Assembly: GCA_031396505.1 (NCBI GenBank)
Contig: JANNKX010000019.1
Location: 1 to 8,868 of the forward strand
Reading direction: 5' to 3'
Source: JAAFHS01 sp031396505
GTDB taxonomy: Bacteria; Pseudomonadota; Alphaproteobacteria; Rhodobacterales; Rhodobacteraceae
Length of the DNA stretch: 8,868 nucleotides
Shown: one piece after another, positions 7,317-8,868 of the stretch
How the letters are laid out: each line of letters opens with the position of its first letter
Numbering within the stretch: the first letter of the stretch is position 1
Notes under the pieces: model-generated
Seen by the model: the letters and a program-made list of their open reading frames with translations, nothing else
The model's database searches: none
What the model was told of the DNA's origin: nothing
Translations under genes and position numbers: made by a program

Positions 7317-8868
7317 CGGTGCGGGCCCCCCGCATGGCACGGCGGCGCGCCATGGCATCAAGGCGGGTATCGGCGCGGGTGTTCTGGCGCACAGGGGCGG
7401 GGGTGTCGCCCAAGTGGCGGGCGAGGGCATCAAGGGTGGGAAAGCGGAAGATGTCGGTGATGGTGAGGCGGGTGGCACCAAGTTCGGCCCGGATATCGCG
7501 GTGGGCTTGGACGGCGAGCAGGGAATGGCCGCCGAGGGCAAAGAAATTATCCTGCGCGCCGACATGGGAGACGCCAAGGATGCGCTGCCAGATGGCGGCG
7601 ATTTTGGCGGCGGCACCGATGACGGGGGGGCCTGCGACGGATGTGGTGACAGTGGGTTTGGCCTGTGGCGCGGGCAGGGCGTTGCGGTCAACCTTGCGGT
7701 TGGGGGTCAGGGGGAGGCTGGGCAGGGCAACGTAATGCGCGGGGCGCATGTGGTCGGGCAGATGGGCCACGGCGGCGCGCAGGGCGGCTTCGGTGGCGGT
7801 GCCGGTATGGTAGGCGACAAGGCGCAGATCGCCGGGGGTATCTTCGCGGGCAAGGACGACCGATTGGGTGACGGCGGGGCAGGCATCAAGTGCGGCCTCG
7901 ATCTCGCCCAGTTCGATGCGGTAGCCGCGCAGTTTGACCTGATGGTCGGTGCGGCCCAGAAAGGCGATGGTGCCATCCTCGTTGCGGCGCACAAGATCGC
8001 CGGTGCGGTACATGCGGGCCCCCCATGGGCAGGCACGGTCAGGGGTGACGAAGGGATCGGGGTGGAAACGGTCTGCGGTCAGGTCAGGGCGCTGCCAATA
8101 GCCGCGCGCGACACCATCGCCGCCGATCCACAGCTCACCCTTGGTGCCCAGCGGGACGGGGGACAGGGTGGCATCAAGGATGTAGAATTGGGTATTGGCG
8201 ATGGGGGTGCCGATGGGGGTAGTGGCATCGGGTTGGCCGACGGTTTCGGTGGATGACCAGATCGTCGTTTCGGTGGGGCCATACATGTTCAGGATGCGGG
8301 CGGGGGTGGCGGCGCGGAGGTCGGTGACAAGGGCGCCGGGCAACGCCTCACCGCCGATCAGCAGGGTTTGCAGTGCGCCGAGGGCGGTGCGGCTGTCATC
8401 GTTCATCAACAGCATGCGGGCCATCGACGGGGTGCATTGCAGGTGGGTGGCGTGGTGGCGGGTGATCTGGGCTGCGATGGAGTGGTCATTGTCATCAAGG
8501 CCCTGATTGGCGGATGCCACAACCTGCGCCAAGGGGCGCAAGCCTTGCAGCACGGTGGCAGGGGCAATGCCATAGTCGATCAGGCAGGCAACCTCGGTCA
8601 CGCCGATGGATTTGACTTGGGCAACGCGGGCCATGGCATCGTCGATGGTGCCGAACAGGCCGGAATCATCAAAGTAACGCTGAAAAGCGAAATCGAGGAT
8701 GGCGTCGAGTTCTTCGGGGGTGAGGGAACCAAGGTCGATGTCCATCGGGTTGGCGACACCTTGGGGTTTCTTGAAGGCGGGAAAGGCCCAGGCGTAGGTT
8801 TTGATCAGGCCAGCGGCGGCGCGGAGATAGGCCTTCATCGGTGCGCGGGCGATGTCGCGGGCGATGTC
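7309..8868 (-). CDS. Nonribosomal peptide synthetase, C-terminal part: luciferase-like monooxygenase inserted in A domain, then carrier domain
   Basis: Frame open to the right edge: 519 residues visible, and the N-terminal part is outside. Residues count from the internal ATG at 8838. Residues before 113 are the end of an FMN-dependent luciferase-like monooxygenase of the MupA/Atu3671 type (LIKTYAWAFPAFKKP 11-25, LFGT 61-64, GVTEVACLIDYG 79-90). From about 118 an adenylation domain resumes after motif A4: THLQCTPSMA (131-140), A5 NMYGPTETTIW (184-194), A6 GELWIGGDGVARGYW (234-248), A7 YRTGDLVR (277-284), A8 GRTDHQVKLRGYRIELGEIE (295-314), A9 LPDHMRP (360-366), A10 NRKVDR (380-385). A thiolation domain follows (about 407-477) with GGHSL; S439 is the phosphopantetheine site. 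The protein ends with a 30-residue arginine-rich tail and no condensation, reductase or thioesterase domain. Pocket residues visible read Q-L-G-M-I-W-K, which suggests glycine. Probably the last module of an assembly line. Confidence 0.93.
   Translation of the reverse strand, partial: DIARDIARAPMKAYLRAAAGLIKTYAWAFPAFKKPQGVANPMDIDLGSLTPEELDAILDFAFQRYFDDSGLFGTIDDAMARVAQVKSIGVTEVACLIDYGIAPATVLQGLRPLAQVVASANQGLDDNDHSIAAQITRHHATHLQCTPSMARMLLMNDDSRTALGALQTLLIGGEALPGALVTDLRAATPARILNMYGPTETTIWSSTETVGQPDATTPIGTPIANTQFYILDATLSPVPLGTKGELWIGGDGVARGYWQRPDLTADRFHPDPFVTPDRACPWGARMYRTGDLVRRNEDGTIAFLGRTDHQVKLRGYRIELGEIEAALDACPAVTQSVVLAREDTPGDLRLVAYHTGTATEAALRAAVAHLPDHMRPAHYVALPSLPLTPNRKVDRNALPAPQAKPTVTTSVAGPPVIGAAAKIAAIWQRILGVSHVGAQDNFFALGGHSLLAVQAHRDIRAELGATRLTITDIFRFPTLDALARHLGDTPAPVRQNTRADTRLDAMARRRAMRGARTDA
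8845..8868. repeat. Two tandem copies of a 12-bp unit within the NRPS gene
   Basis: GCGGGCGATGTC occurs twice in a row up to the window edge and encodes DIAR-DIAR on the minus strand in the monooxygenase domain. Being a multiple of three, it keeps the frame. More copies may lie beyond the edge. Confidence 0.7.

Noticed and set aside
7317..7691. N-terminal extension of the phosphopantetheinyl transferase up to 7691
   Set aside because: This part is proline-rich, unlike the family, and overlaps the NRPS carrier domain in another frame. The ATG at 7316 gives a normal-length enzyme.
7246..8256. 336-codon plus-strand frame, extremely glycine-rich
   Set aside because: It is the complement of NRPS motifs A5-A10 and the carrier domain; the glycine richness is complementary to the proline/alanine-rich coding strand.

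Overview
The window looks like a piece of an alphaproteobacterial chromosome, most likely from the Rhodobacteraceae (Rhodobacter/Roseobacter group). This rests on GC-rich coding sequence, the fds gene order known from Rhodobacter capsulatus, and an FdsA whose active-site residues fall at the same positions (C386, H387, R587) that I recall for the R. capsulatus enzyme. No species can be named from the sequence alone.

Left half (1-4828, + strand): the 3' part of an operon for a soluble, molybdenum-dependent, NAD-linked formate dehydrogenase. The order is fdsB (cut by the window edge), fdsA, fdhD (called fdsC in Rhodobacter) and fdsD. The genes are telescoped: two ATGA overlaps and one 11-nt overlap. 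FdsB carries the FMN/NAD site and an Fe-S cluster. FdsA carries a wire of Fe-S clusters and the bis-MGD active site. FdhD and FdsD serve maturation of the molybdenum cofactor. A gamma subunit gene (fdsG) would be expected just left of the window.

Centre (4829-4971): a short AT-rich gap between convergent transcription units. It holds a perfect FNR/FixK-type palindrome (TTGA-N6-TCAA) right at the fdsD stop codon, and a 9-bp GC-rich hairpin that probably ends transcription of the leftward genes.

Right half (4972-8868, - strand): read leftward from the right edge, first comes the C-terminal part of a nonribosomal peptide synthetase (NRPS), then an Sfp/EntD-type 4'-phosphopantetheinyl transferase that overlaps it by 8 nt, then, after 68 nt, a secreted protein with a caspase-like fold, three short helical repeats and two peptidoglycan-binding domains. 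The NRPS piece is the most interesting object. A luciferase-like monooxygenase domain is inserted inside the adenylation domain between core motifs A4 and A5. The readable part of the pocket code (Q-L-G-M-I-W-K) matches the glycine code as I remember it. The protein ends after its carrier domain with no thioesterase. This resembles the terminal glycine/oxidase modules of myxothiazol and melithiazol assembly, which make a terminal amide by hydroxylating the glycine alpha carbon, so the product here may be a peptide or polyketide amide (inference). The transferase presumably loads phosphopantetheine onto the carrier domain.

The caspase-like protein has the caspase histidine but no cysteine anywhere in its mature part, so it cannot be an active cysteine protease.
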